From: Bacillota bacterium
GTDB lineage: Bacteria; Bacillota; Clostridia; Acetivibrionales; DSM-1351
Length of the DNA: 62,318 nt
Reading direction: 5' to 3'
Assembly (NCBI GenBank): GCA_023391425.1
Contig: JAEWAX010000021.1
Coordinates: 1 to 62,318, forward strand
The position numbers and the translations under genes were made by a program. Shown piece after piece: positions 27,581-36,069 of the stretch (the first letter of the stretch is position 1; each line of letters opens with the position of its first letter). The notes below the pieces were generated by a model. That model was not told where the DNA came from. It was given only the letters and a program-made list of their open reading frames with translations, and ran no database searches.

Positions 27581-27607
27581 CGTTAGCTCTCAAAGCTAAC
27601 GTTTTTT
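27581..27607 (+). terminator. Riboswitch-controlled terminator before dapA
   Basis: CGTTAGCT (27581-27588) pairs with AGCTAACG (27594-27601), followed by TTTTTT. It lies 27 bases before the dapA start. Confidence 0.85.
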
Positions 27608-27633
27608 ATTTATTAAAGAAAGGGTGTATTTGT

Positions 27634-28515
27634 ATGAAAAAAACAATTTTTACGGGTTCAGGTGTTGCAATAGTTACCCCATTTACCGATGAAGGTACTG
27701 ATTACCAAAAGCTTTCAGAGTTAATTGAATATCAAATTAAAGAAGGTACTGATGCAATTGTCATTTGTGGTACAACTGGTGAAGCTTCTACCATGTATGA
27801 CGATGAGCATAAAGCAGCAATTAAGTATACTGTTGAGAAAGTTAATGGAAGAGTGCCCGTTATAGCAGGCACTGGCAGTAATTATACTACCCATGCTGTA
27901 GAGCTTAGTAAGTATGCTCAAGAGGTTGGTGCAGATGCTATTTTAACTGTAACACCATACTATAACAAAACAACTCAAAAGGGATTGTATGAGCATTTCA
28001 AGCTTATAGCAGGAAGTATTAAAATCCCAGCAATACTTTACAATGTGCCATCAAGAACAAACTTAAATATTGCACCAGAAACTGTGAAAGCCTTATCACA
28101 GATAGACAATATAGTTGCAATTAAAGAATGCAATCTTTCACAGGTTGGAGATATTGTAAATCTATGTGGAGATGATATTACAGTTTATTCTGGAGAAGAC
28201 GGTGCTATTGTTCCCTTCCTCTCAATGGGTGCAAAGGGTGTAATTTCTGTTATGGCAAATATTATTCCAAAGGAAACTCACGATATAGTAGCTAAGTTCT
28301 TGGCTGGTGATATAGAAGGCAGCAGAAAATTACAATTGCAAACACTAGATTTGATAAAAGCTCTATTCATTGAGGTTAGCCCTATTCCAATAAAAGCAGC
28401 AATGAATTTGCTTGGAATGAATGTAGGTAGCTGTAGACTTCCTCTAGTTGATATGACAGATAAGAATTTTGAATTTCTTAAGAATGAATTGAAAAAGTAC
28501 GGTTTACTTACTTAA
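27634..28515 (+). CDS. dapA: 4-hydroxy-tetrahydrodipicolinate synthase
   Basis: A 293-residue TIM-barrel aldolase that condenses pyruvate with aspartate semialdehyde. GTTGEAST near residue 45 binds the substrate carboxylate, YNVPSRTN supplies the catalytic Tyr and Arg, and VAIKECN the Schiff-base Lys. GGIS-type and GEDG segments follow as usual. AAAGGGTG precedes the ATG. It is controlled by the lysine riboswitch and followed by dapB 119 bases later on the same strand. Confidence 0.97.
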   Translation: MKKTIFTGSGVAIVTPFTDEGTDYQKLSELIEYQIKEGTDAIVICGTTGEASTMYDDEHKAAIKYTVEKVNGRVPVIAGTGSNYTTHAVELSKYAQEVGADAILTVTPYYNKTTQKGLYEHFKLIAGSIKIPAILYNVPSRTNLNIAPETVKALSQIDNIVAIKECNLSQVGDIVNLCGDDITVYSGEDGAIVPFLSMGAKGVISVMANIIPKETHDIVAKFLAGDIEGSRKLQLQTLDLIKALFIEVSPIPIKAAMNLLGMNVGSCRLPLVDMTDKNFEFLKNELKKYGLLT

Positions 28516-28634
28516 AACAGTATTTTAAATGAAACAGTAATACTAAATAGTAAAAATACGATTTTAAGACTTCAACAATTATTATGTTATTTTTAGTGGT
28601 TATAAATAACTTATTTTATAGATTAGGATGTGAA

Positions 28635-29405
28635 ATGCAAATGATTAATATATTACTAAGTGGATGCAATGGAAAAATGGGTCAGGTAATTACCAGACTT
28701 TCAGATAATTTTAGTGGATTAAAGATTGTTGCTGGATTTGACATAAACAATAACATTAGCAACCCCTACCCAGTTTTTACCTCATTAAATGACTGTAACG
28801 TAAAGGTTGATGTTATTATCGATTTTTCAAATCCAAAAGCATTTTATGGATTAACAGAGTATGCACAGGAAAAACGCATTCCTATTGTAGTAGCTACAAC
28901 AGGCCTATCTCCAGAACAGACTAGTACACTCAAGAATGATGTATCAAAAAGAATTCCAGTATTCTTCTCCGCCAACATGTCTCTTGGTGTAAATTTACTT
29001 ATTGACCTTGTAAAAAAAGCTGCAAAGGTACTGGAAGGACAATTTGATATTGAAATAATTGAGAAGCATCACAATCAAAAGATTGATGCACCAAGTGGTA
29101 CTGCACTTGCAATTGCTGATGCTATTAATACCTCACTTGATGAAAAGTGTGAATATACTTATGATAGACATTCAAGAAGAAAAAAGCGTAGCAAGCAGGA
29201 AATTGGCATACATGCTGTACGTGGTGGCACAATTGTTGGCGATCACTCTGTTATTTTTGCAGGTAATGATGAGATTATTGAAATAAATCATACTGCTACG
29301 TCAAAAGAAATTTTTGGTGTTGGTGCATTAAAAGCATCTATGTTTCTTGCTTCAAAGCAACCTGGTCTATACTCAATGACAGACCTTATTGCTGAAATCA
29401 ACTAA
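28635..29405 (+). CDS. dapB: 4-hydroxy-tetrahydrodipicolinate reductase
   Basis: The start at 28635 is chosen because AGGATG lies just before it; the upstream ATG at 28584 would add a 17-residue hydrophobic extension unlike the family. The 256-residue enzyme has the NAD(P)H-binding GCNGKMGQVI, VVATTGLS, the catalytic EKHHNQKIDAPSGTA and the GGTIVGDHSV loop. It acts right after DapA in lysine/DAP synthesis and is probably cotranscribed with it. Confidence 0.95.
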   Translation: MQMINILLSGCNGKMGQVITRLSDNFSGLKIVAGFDINNNISNPYPVFTSLNDCNVKVDVIIDFSNPKAFYGLTEYAQEKRIPIVVATTGLSPEQTSTLKNDVSKRIPVFFSANMSLGVNLLIDLVKKAAKVLEGQFDIEIIEKHHNQKIDAPSGTALAIADAINTSLDEKCEYTYDRHSRRKKRSKQEIGIHAVRGGTIVGDHSVIFAGNDEIIEINHTATSKEIFGVGALKASMFLASKQPGLYSMTDLIAEIN

Positions 29406-29514
29406 TTCTTAGATTTAGATATAGAGGTAATGGTTTTGTCTCTATAAATCTTAAAAATTGTTATTAAATAAACTTGTTTGATTTATTATATTAAATTTTG
29501 GGGAGGAATTTCTT

Positions 29515-29985
29515 ATGTCAAGCAATTCAGTTACAAGTATTAATACCGTGTATAATGTAGCACTCGTGACCGTAGACAATCTTCCAAATGATATGCTCCT
29601 TATTTCAAACATATTTAGTAAAATTGCTAGTGAAAAAATTAATATCGATATGATTAGTCAGGCTCCACCCTATAAAGGAAAAATAAATATTTCTTTCAGC
29701 CTTCCAGCTGAGGATATTGTAAAGGTTATCAGCTTGCTAAATTCATTTAAAAATACCATACCAAATCTAAGGATAGAGATTGACTCAGATAACACCAAGA
29801 TTTCTGTTTTTGGAGAAGCAATGAAGAATAAACCTGGTGTTGCGGCACAGTTGTTTATGCTGCTGGCTGTAAATGAGATTGAGGTAAAACTAATCACTAC
29901 TTCTGAGGTTGAAATATCATACCTCATATATGAAAAGGATATTGATAAGGCTATCTCAGCTATAAAGCAGGAATTTAAAATATAA
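29515..29985 (+). CDS. Stand-alone tandem ACT-domain protein
   Basis: A 156-residue protein of two ACT-like units: DMLLISNIFSKIASEKINIDMISQ (first) and ISVFGEAMKNKPGVAAQLFMLLA (second), which resemble the regulatory half of aspartate kinase (the NKPGVA and INIDMI segments). There is no kinase domain. GGGGAGG precedes the ATG. It lies 109 bases after dapB in the same direction, followed by a terminator. It may sense an amino acid and bind LysC or DapA/B, but that is inference. Confidence 0.8.
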   Translation: MSSNSVTSINTVYNVALVTVDNLPNDMLLISNIFSKIASEKINIDMISQAPPYKGKINISFSLPAEDIVKVISLLNSFKNTIPNLRIEIDSDNTKISVFGEAMKNKPGVAAQLFMLLAVNEIEVKLITTSEVEISYLIYEKDIDKAISAIKQEFKI

Positions 29986-30015
29986 TCAAACCTTCTGAAC
30001 ATGTGATAATCAGAC

Positions 30016-30070
30016 AAAAAAGGTGCTATCTCACAAGCTCAAATTAAGCTTATAAGATAGTACCTTTTTT
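30016..30070. terminator. Bidirectional terminator
   Basis: A 16-base arm (30016-30031) pairs with 30055-30070 with one mismatch, has A- and T-runs outside, and separates the ACT gene from the convergent YesL-like gene. Confidence 0.8.
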
Positions 30071-30080
30071 AATATGTTTA

Positions 30081-31043
30081 CTATTCTAAATCATCATCAC
30101 TTGGTAAGGACTTAACATCTGAATTATCGTCTATTTCATTATCCTTATTAATATCAAATTCTTTTTTGTAAAAGCTTTCACCATCATCTTCATCTTCGTC
30201 TTCATCTTCATTTTCTTCAGGCAAAGTAGGATTTACAATAAATTTCCTAATAATTGGATTAACAAAGAAGTTATTCATTAGTCCTGTAAAGCTAGGTAAT
30301 ATAAGCACATATAGAATAAGTCCAATAAAAATATTGTAAAATGCTGCAAGTACTATTGCTACATTTAAAATTAACATTAAAAAGTTAGGTAATAATTTCA
30401 ATATTGCAAAAATAAAAGCATTCTTATAAATATTTTTTACACTAAGATTAACAGTTACTAGCATTGGATATATATAAAAGTGCATCATTACAAAAAGAAT
30501 AAGTGTTACGATTGTAAACGATGCTGCAGCAACTGAGAGTATACTCGAAAAATTAGTGTAAAAGTTTATTGCTATCCCAAGTAAACATAATACAAGAATA
30601 TCTATACCAGTAATAGCCATTCCCTGCTTAAAGTTCTTAACAAAATTCTCTTTGAAATCCCACCAAATAAAGGAATGCTCTTCTCTTGAATAATTTCTCA
30701 AAATATACGTAAATCCTGCCTGAACCGGTCCTATTGTAATAAGTGACAACGTAATCATTAGAACAGACAAAATTAGCTTAATGAACAAATCAAGAAATAT
30801 ACCATTCTTAGCATCGGCACCACTAAGAAAAATATTTGTTAATTTTTGAATAAAAACTGATGAAATAAAATATGCTATCAATAATGCAGGGATACTAAAT
30901 AATATATACATTAAATTAACTTTAATCAAATGCCAAAACTTACGTTTTAACACCTCAAAAAAAACAAAAAATGCTGGCTTTTTTGGTGCATCTTTATCTA
31001 CTCCTGGTCCTGGCTTATTATAATTTGTACTAAATAACCCCAC
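30081..31043 (-). CDS. YesL/DUF624-like membrane protein
   Basis: I start at the GTG at 31043 after AAAGGGGAG; the ORF continues upstream without a site. The 320-residue protein has about six hydrophobic helices from residue 45 on (FWHLIKVNLMYILFSIPALL first), then a very acidic C-terminal tail (EENEDEDEDEDDGE). The first helix pattern 'fw-l-k-NLmyilfsiPall' is typical of YesL/DUF624 proteins, often linked to carbohydrate ABC transporters. No transporter is adjacent here. Function unknown. Confidence 0.75.
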   Translation of the reverse strand: MGLFSTNYNKPGPGVDKDAPKKPAFFVFFEVLKRKFWHLIKVNLMYILFSIPALLIAYFISSVFIQKLTNIFLSGADAKNGIFLDLFIKLILSVLMITLSLITIGPVQAGFTYILRNYSREEHSFIWWDFKENFVKNFKQGMAITGIDILVLCLLGIAINFYTNFSSILSVAAASFTIVTLILFVMMHFYIYPMLVTVNLSVKNIYKNAFIFAILKLLPNFLMLILNVAIVLAAFYNIFIGLILYVLILPSFTGLMNNFFVNPIIRKFIVNPTLPEENEDEDEDEDDGESFYKKEFDINKDNEIDDNSDVKSLPSDDDLE

Positions 31044-31341
31044 GTCAACTCCCCTTTTCTTATTGTTATAAGTAGTATTGTACCAGTGAAAACAGCTGAC
31101 TACAACACCTTTATTCAAAATATATTTTAATTTACAAAATGTTAATTTATCTCACGCTTGCAGTAATTTTGAATTAATATAACCCGAAACCATTAATTTT
31201 AATGTAGTTCAGTACATTTATTTTGTGTATAATGCATTTTGTTTTTGTGTATTTTTAAAGTTACAGACTTAAGTACATATATTATTTGCAATTTTGTTGC
31301 TATGAAACATTTTTCAGATTAAAATTTTTTTAAATTTATTG

Positions 31342-31371
31342 TTGACAACATGTAGGTTATGCTAGTATAAT
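31342..31371 (+). promoter_or_regulatory. tRNA-Leu promoter
   Basis: TTGACA (31342-31347), an 18-base spacer and TATAAT (31366-31371) precede the tRNA by 42 bases. Confidence 0.8.
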
Positions 31372-31413
31372 CATACTTGCTGATGCGAAAGCAAAGCAAA
31401 ATTCTATATTAAT

Positions 31414-31496
31414 GCGACTGTGGCGGAACTGGCAGACGCGCACGTTTGAGGGGCGTGTGGGAGACCGTATGGGTTCAAGTCCCATCAGTCGCACCA
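31414..31496 (+). tRNA. tRNA-Leu (GAG)
   Basis: Acceptor GCGACTG/CAGTCGC, a long class II variable arm, anticodon stem CACGT/GCGTG with loop TTGAGGG (anticodon GAG), T-arm GGGTTCAAGTCCC and encoded CCA. Confidence 0.95.
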
Positions 31497-31536
31497 AAAG
31501 AAAAACTACTGGATTTGATTCAGTAGTTTTTCTTTT
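31496..31536 (+). terminator. tRNA-Leu terminator
   Basis: A 16-bp stem (31496-31511 with 31521-31536) directly follows the CCA; its 3' arm is T-rich. Confidence 0.85.
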
Positions 31537-31537
31537 G

Positions 31538-31745
31538 TGGCATTTATTGTCTAGTATGCTCTGGTACAAGAAATGCCTGAATCTATTCCTAAACTTTACT
31601 GATACGTTAAATGTATCCTTCTGCACATTTTCCTTTGAAATGTCATAGAGCTTTTCATCTTTTTATCCAATTGTTCACCTTCCTTATTGGTAAAGACGTC
31701 TTCCACTTGTTCTAAATCCCTTAAATCTAATCCTGATATATTCTA
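31538..31745 (-). pseudogene. Decayed coding remnant next to tRNA-Leu
   Basis: On the minus strand one frame reads ISGLDLRDLEQVEDVFTNKE and on to MKSSMTFQRK, then the neighbouring frame continues VQKDTFNVSVKFRNRFRHF and ends around YQSILDNK. A single frameshift near 31625 would join them. No start or complete domain remains. The pattern recalls short cargo proteins of clostridial mobile elements, but I cannot name the family. Its place beside a tRNA suggests an old insertion. Confidence 0.4.
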
Positions 31746-32076
31746 AAAATCTTTTTAAACGCGGTACTCACAAAATACCGTATATAGGCATACCGATATA
31801 TGTAGCGATTTTGTAAGATTTTGTGACTTCTCTTTTTTGTTGTATCTTTTATTCTGAATCAAAAAAAGGAACAAAAAATTATCAATTAAAAGTATTATTA
31901 TGTTAAATTGAGGTCAAAATATATCAAATGCATACCAAAACAAGGCTGAAATATGAGTACATTAACATAGTATTTCGAACTACGTACAGCAAAGAGATAT
32001 CAGAGTTTTAGATAATATATTTGCCGATATAAGTATACTTTTAGTTAACACATTAATTTTAAGGAGGAGCCATTTT
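31746..32076. other. Intergenic stretch before the MFS gene
   Basis: About 330 AT-rich bases with no coding frame. It contains a CACAAAATACCGTAT/ATTTTGT-like weak repeat near 31770-31825 and the AAGGAGGAG ribosome binding site of the MFS gene at its end. Confidence 0.45.
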
Positions 32077-33528
32077 TTGGAACAGAACGAAGTAACAAAA
32101 AAGGAATATCAAGGCGATGACAAATTACTGCTGGGTATGGTCTTGGGTGTTATTACTTTCTGGCTTTTTGCTCAGACAACTTTAAATATTGCGCCAACAA
32201 TGCGTACGGATATGGGCATTAATGTGAATAGCATGAATATCGCTGTTAGTATAACAGCTCTGTTTTCAGGTATTTTTATTGTTGTATTTGGAGGCTTGAG
32301 CGACAGGTTCGGCCGTATAAAAACAACAAAGCTGGGACTTATTTTAAGCATGCTAGGTTCGTTGTTAATAGCCGCTTCACCAAAAGGAACCGCATTTTTT
32401 TTGATGTCAGGACGTATAATACAAGGCCTTTCTGCAGCTTGCATTATGCCAAGTACACTTGCATTGATTAAGGCATACTACATTGGTGCCGCACGTCAGA
32501 GGGCAGTCAGTTTCTGGTCCATTGGCTCCTGGGGCGGCTCCGGTCTTTGCTCGCTTTTCGGAGGCATTCTTGCATCAACCGTTGGATGGCGCTGGATTTT
32601 CTGGATTTCTATTGGTGTTGCAATAATTAGCTATATGCTAATCAGAGGAACACCTGAAAGCAAGAACCCTCCTAGTGATAAAAATAAAAATTTCGACTAT
32701 TCTGGAGTCCTTTCTTTTATGGTCGGAATGGTGGCCTTAAATATTGTAATTGGCCAGGGATCCAGAATTGGCTGGTCAAGCCCTGTAATTTTGGGACTTA
32801 TCATATTAGCAGTTCTTGCTCTAATCATATTTTTTATAATCGAAAAACGCAGTAAGAACAGTTTTATAGATTTTAATCTATTTAGCAATAAAACATATAC
32901 AGGCGCTACAATTTCAAATTTCCTGCTAAATGGAGCTGCCGGGACCTTAATAGTTGCATTGACATTGGTACAGTTGGGGGCAGGGCTTACTTCTTTCCAG
33001 GCGGGATTGCTGACAATAGGCTATTTAGTTGCCATTCTATTGACAATAAGGGTAGGTGAAAAATTGCTGCAAAAATGGGGTGCCAGAAAACCGATGATTT
33101 TAGGTTGCTTAATTACGGGCACAGGCATTTTAATGACATCATTTACATTTATTTTAGCTAGACAATATATGGTGATTGCCGTAATTGGTTTTACACTCTT
33201 TGGTATAGGCTTAGGTTTTTATGCAACACCATCTACGGATGCTGCCTTATCCACTGTTCCTGCGGAAAAAGCCGGCTCAGCCTCGGGAATTTATAAAATG
33301 GCATCCTCCTTAGGCACTGCCTTTGGTGTGGCTATTTCAGCATCAATATTCACAGGGCTTAGCAATGGCTCAGTTAGGTTCTCAGGAAGTTTTTTTTGGG
33401 GTAGAACTGACAATATTCTGATTCGTTATGGGGCGGCCATAGCCTTACTCTATAATCTTGGCATGGTGATTGTAGCGATTATTTCCATAATGACGACAGT
33501 ACCAGCCGGAAAGCCAGATACAAAATAG
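32077..33528 (+). CDS. MFS transporter of the DHA2 (14-helix) type
   Basis: A 483-residue membrane protein starting at TTG after AAGGAGGAG. It has about 14 hydrophobic segments, the motif A loop GGLSDRFGRIKTTKLG after helix 2, and the antiporter motif C-like SWGGSGLCSLFGGILAS in helix 5. These are marks of DHA2 drug:proton exporters (EmrB/QacA group). Its base composition looks less AT-rich than the neighbours. The M20 amidohydrolase gene follows after 65 bases on the same strand and is probably cotranscribed, so the pair may move and cleave a common amide. Confidence 0.88.
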   Translation: MEQNEVTKKEYQGDDKLLLGMVLGVITFWLFAQTTLNIAPTMRTDMGINVNSMNIAVSITALFSGIFIVVFGGLSDRFGRIKTTKLGLILSMLGSLLIAASPKGTAFFLMSGRIIQGLSAACIMPSTLALIKAYYIGAARQRAVSFWSIGSWGGSGLCSLFGGILASTVGWRWIFWISIGVAIISYMLIRGTPESKNPPSDKNKNFDYSGVLSFMVGMVALNIVIGQGSRIGWSSPVILGLIILAVLALIIFFIIEKRSKNSFIDFNLFSNKTYTGATISNFLLNGAAGTLIVALTLVQLGAGLTSFQAGLLTIGYLVAILLTIRVGEKLLQKWGARKPMILGCLITGTGILMTSFTFILARQYMVIAVIGFTLFGIGLGFYATPSTDAALSTVPAEKAGSASGIYKMASSLGTAFGVAISASIFTGLSNGSVRFSGSFFWGRTDNILIRYGAAIALLYNLGMVIVAIISIMTTVPAGKPDTK

Positions 33529-33593
33529 TAATCTGTAACATTTATATCCTGTTATGCATATATTTTAACGAAATGCCGCAAGGAGAAAATAGC

Positions 33594-34976
33594 ATGAAAA
33601 AAGAAGATTTATCAGCATACATTGAAAATCATGCAAAAGAGTTGTTTTCTATTGCACAAAATTTATTTAATAATCCAGAAATCTCACAGGAGGAAGCAAA
33701 CTCATCTGAGGTTTTTAAAAAGCTTCTTAAAAAAAATGGATTTAGAATAAATGAATTTGAACAGAAAGAGCTTAAAAATGCTTTTTATGCAGAATTTGGT
33801 AATGGTCATCCTGTAGTAGCTTTGCTGGGTGAGTATGATGCTCTTCCAGGTTTATCTCAGGTCGGTGGGTATAAACAAAAAAAGGCTGTCAAAGATGGAA
33901 GTCCTGGCCATGCATGTGGCCATAATATGATTGGAACCTGCGCTTTTGGGGGTGCAATTGCAGCTAAGAAATATTTAGAGGAAAGCGGGCAGACAGGTAC
34001 TATTAGGTTCTACGGCTGCCCCCAGGAAGAATTGCTGAATGGTAAGGTACTTATGGCAAAATACCATGCTTTTGATGGCTGCGACATGGCATTTAGCTTC
34101 CATCCATGGGATGCCAATATTCCGGTCTCCAAGGGCTTCCTAGCCATGAACAATATGAAGTTCCACTTCACAGGAATTTCTTCTCATGCAGGACAGGCTC
34201 CGGAACAGGGACGCAGTGCGCTAGATGCAGTGGAACTTTCCGATATGGGCGTAAACGTGATGCGTGAACACATTATCAGCTCCGCCAGGATTCACTACAT
34301 CATAACAAATGGTGGCCAGGTACCCAACATCGTACCAAAAGAAGCCGCTTCGTGGTATTACGTAAGAGCTCCTCATCGCAACGATGTGGTAGATATCACT
34401 AATCGTGTAATCAACTGCCATAAAGGGGGTGCGTTAATGACGGATACAACACTTGAGTATGAGATTTCAGGCGGTTGCTATGAGCTGTTGGCAAATGAAG
34501 TACTATACGACTTGGCAAGAAAGAATTTTGAAGAGGTAGAGATGTGCCAGTATACCGAAGAGGAAAAGGAACTTGCCAAAGCTCTTACAGAGTCACTTCC
34601 TCCAGAACAAGTGAAAAAAGAAAGAGAGAATATTGGCTTAAAAGACGATTTGAGTTATATCCACAATGGAGTTATTCCAAAAGAGCTGTCGGCGTACTAC
34701 ACTATTACAGGTTCGTCTGATATCGGTGATGTAAGCTGGCTTATGCCATTAAGTACGATATTTACCGCAACCTGGCCAATTGGAGTCAATGCACATACTT
34801 GGCAAGCTGCTTCGGCCTCTGGACATACTCTAGGACAAAAGGGAATGCTTTATGCGTCGAAAATCATGGCAGGTATGTTCTATGACGTTATTAATAATGC
34901 TGATATCCTCGAGAAAGCACAAACAGAGTTCAAGCAGCGTACAGCAGATAGGCCTTACAATTGTCCAATAAAATAG
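33594..34976 (+). CDS. M20D metallopeptidase/amidohydrolase (AbgB-like)
   Basis: The start at 33594 follows AAGGAG; the upstream ATG at 33573 has no site. The 460-residue protein is a zinc-dependent M20 amidase: EYDALPG and GHACGHNMIG carry the first metal ligands, PQEELLNGK the catalytic Glu pair, FHPWD and the C-terminal SGHTLGQKG the others, with a dimerisation (lid) domain at about 180-300. Closest in layout to AbgB, which cleaves p-aminobenzoyl-glutamate, but related enzymes cleave N-acyl amino acids. Substrate unknown; paired with the MFS transporter. Confidence 0.85.
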   Translation: MKKEDLSAYIENHAKELFSIAQNLFNNPEISQEEANSSEVFKKLLKKNGFRINEFEQKELKNAFYAEFGNGHPVVALLGEYDALPGLSQVGGYKQKKAVKDGSPGHACGHNMIGTCAFGGAIAAKKYLEESGQTGTIRFYGCPQEELLNGKVLMAKYHAFDGCDMAFSFHPWDANIPVSKGFLAMNNMKFHFTGISSHAGQAPEQGRSALDAVELSDMGVNVMREHIISSARIHYIITNGGQVPNIVPKEAASWYYVRAPHRNDVVDITNRVINCHKGGALMTDTTLEYEISGGCYELLANEVLYDLARKNFEEVEMCQYTEEEKELAKALTESLPPEQVKKERENIGLKDDLSYIHNGVIPKELSAYYTITGSSDIGDVSWLMPLSTIFTATWPIGVNAHTWQAASASGHTLGQKGMLYASKIMAGMFYDVINNADILEKAQTEFKQRTADRPYNCPIK

Positions 34977-35168
34977 GGGTGGAGTTTTTTTCTCGATTAC
35001 TGTCAGTATTGATTTAGGAACAACTTTTTGATACTCCTTGATACTCCTAAAAAGTTTGTCGATTTAATGCACTTGAAGCAGGTAACTTGTTAGTGTAAAA
35101 TAATTTAATATAGAACTATAGTCCTATAACATTATCTTGAATAACTCTAGAGGCAAGGAGACAATTTA

Positions 35169-35972
35169 ATGGCTGAAAATAATTCAGGTTTATTTGATAA
35201 TTTAAAAGATTTAGGATTCAATGATCTTAATAATATATCATTATATACTAATAAAGATGAAAATACGAAAAGCAATATAAGATTTGTGAAGAAATCTAGT
35301 CCTGCTGATTTTGTATATGAAAGAAAAGTTGTTTGTCCAGTTTGTAATAAAGATATTCGTATAAAATCCGTGAAAACCTCTGGAATACGCGTGATTTCTC
35401 GTGAAACTGATTTTATGACAATTTATGATGAGCCCAACCCATTATTTTATGATGCATGGATGTGCTTACGCTGTGGATATACTGCCTTATCGAGCAAATT
35501 TAATACAATCACCGACAAACAAATTACATTAGTAAAGCAAAATATAACCTCTAAATGGAATTGTAATAAAAGCTATCCGACTGTTTATACAGTGGATAAC
35601 GCAATTGAAGCACATCAGATGGCACTATTAAATACAGTTACTATTCAGGCAAAGGATAGTGATAAAGCTATGATTTGCCTGAAATTAAGTTGGCTGTATA
35701 GAATAAAGCACGACGAGCATGGTGAAAAGAAATTTCAGCAACATGCTCTGCTAGGTTTCATTAATGCACTTGAAAATGAGCGGTTCCCTGTTTTTGGTTT
35801 GGATGAAACAAGCCTCGAATATCTGATTGGAGAAATATATCGCAGGCTCGGAGATAACTCAAATGCACTCCTCTGGTTCAGTAAAGTTCTGGGTAGCAGA
35901 GAGGCTAAATCAAGAATTAAGGATATGGCCAGAAATCAAAAAGACACAATAAACAAGCTGCAAGGTACATAG
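35169..35972 (+). CDS. DUF2225-family protein
   Basis: A 267-residue soluble protein with an N-terminal zinc-ribbon-like pair VVCPVCNKDIR and WMCLRCGYTALSSKF, about 75 residues apart, then a helical TPR-like C-terminal part (LEYLIGEIYRRLGDNSNALLWFSKVL). This is the layout of DUF2225, found in many Firmicutes and spirochaetes. GGAGACAATTT precedes the ATG. It is monocistronic with a terminator. Function unknown. Confidence 0.85.
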   Translation: MAENNSGLFDNLKDLGFNDLNNISLYTNKDENTKSNIRFVKKSSPADFVYERKVVCPVCNKDIRIKSVKTSGIRVISRETDFMTIYDEPNPLFYDAWMCLRCGYTALSSKFNTITDKQITLVKQNITSKWNCNKSYPTVYTVDNAIEAHQMALLNTVTIQAKDSDKAMICLKLSWLYRIKHDEHGEKKFQQHALLGFINALENERFPVFGLDETSLEYLIGEIYRRLGDNSNALLWFSKVLGSREAKSRIKDMARNQKDTINKLQGT

Positions 35973-36003
35973 TTCCATATATGATAATAACACGTTATAT
36001 AAT

Positions 36004-36038
36004 AAATTAGCCTATATCGTTTTGATACAGGCTAATTT
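36004..36038. terminator. Bidirectional terminator
   Basis: A 15-bp stem with one mismatch (36004-36018/36024-36038) lies between the DUF2225 gene and the convergent histidine kinase gene. Confidence 0.75.
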
Positions 36039-36069
36039 TATAGTTTTGATCCATATAATATTATCTTTC

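Noticed and set aside
31357..31626. 89-codon minus-strand frame across tRNA-Leu
   Set aside because: It reads through the tRNA gene in antisense; only its first part overlaps the coding remnant.
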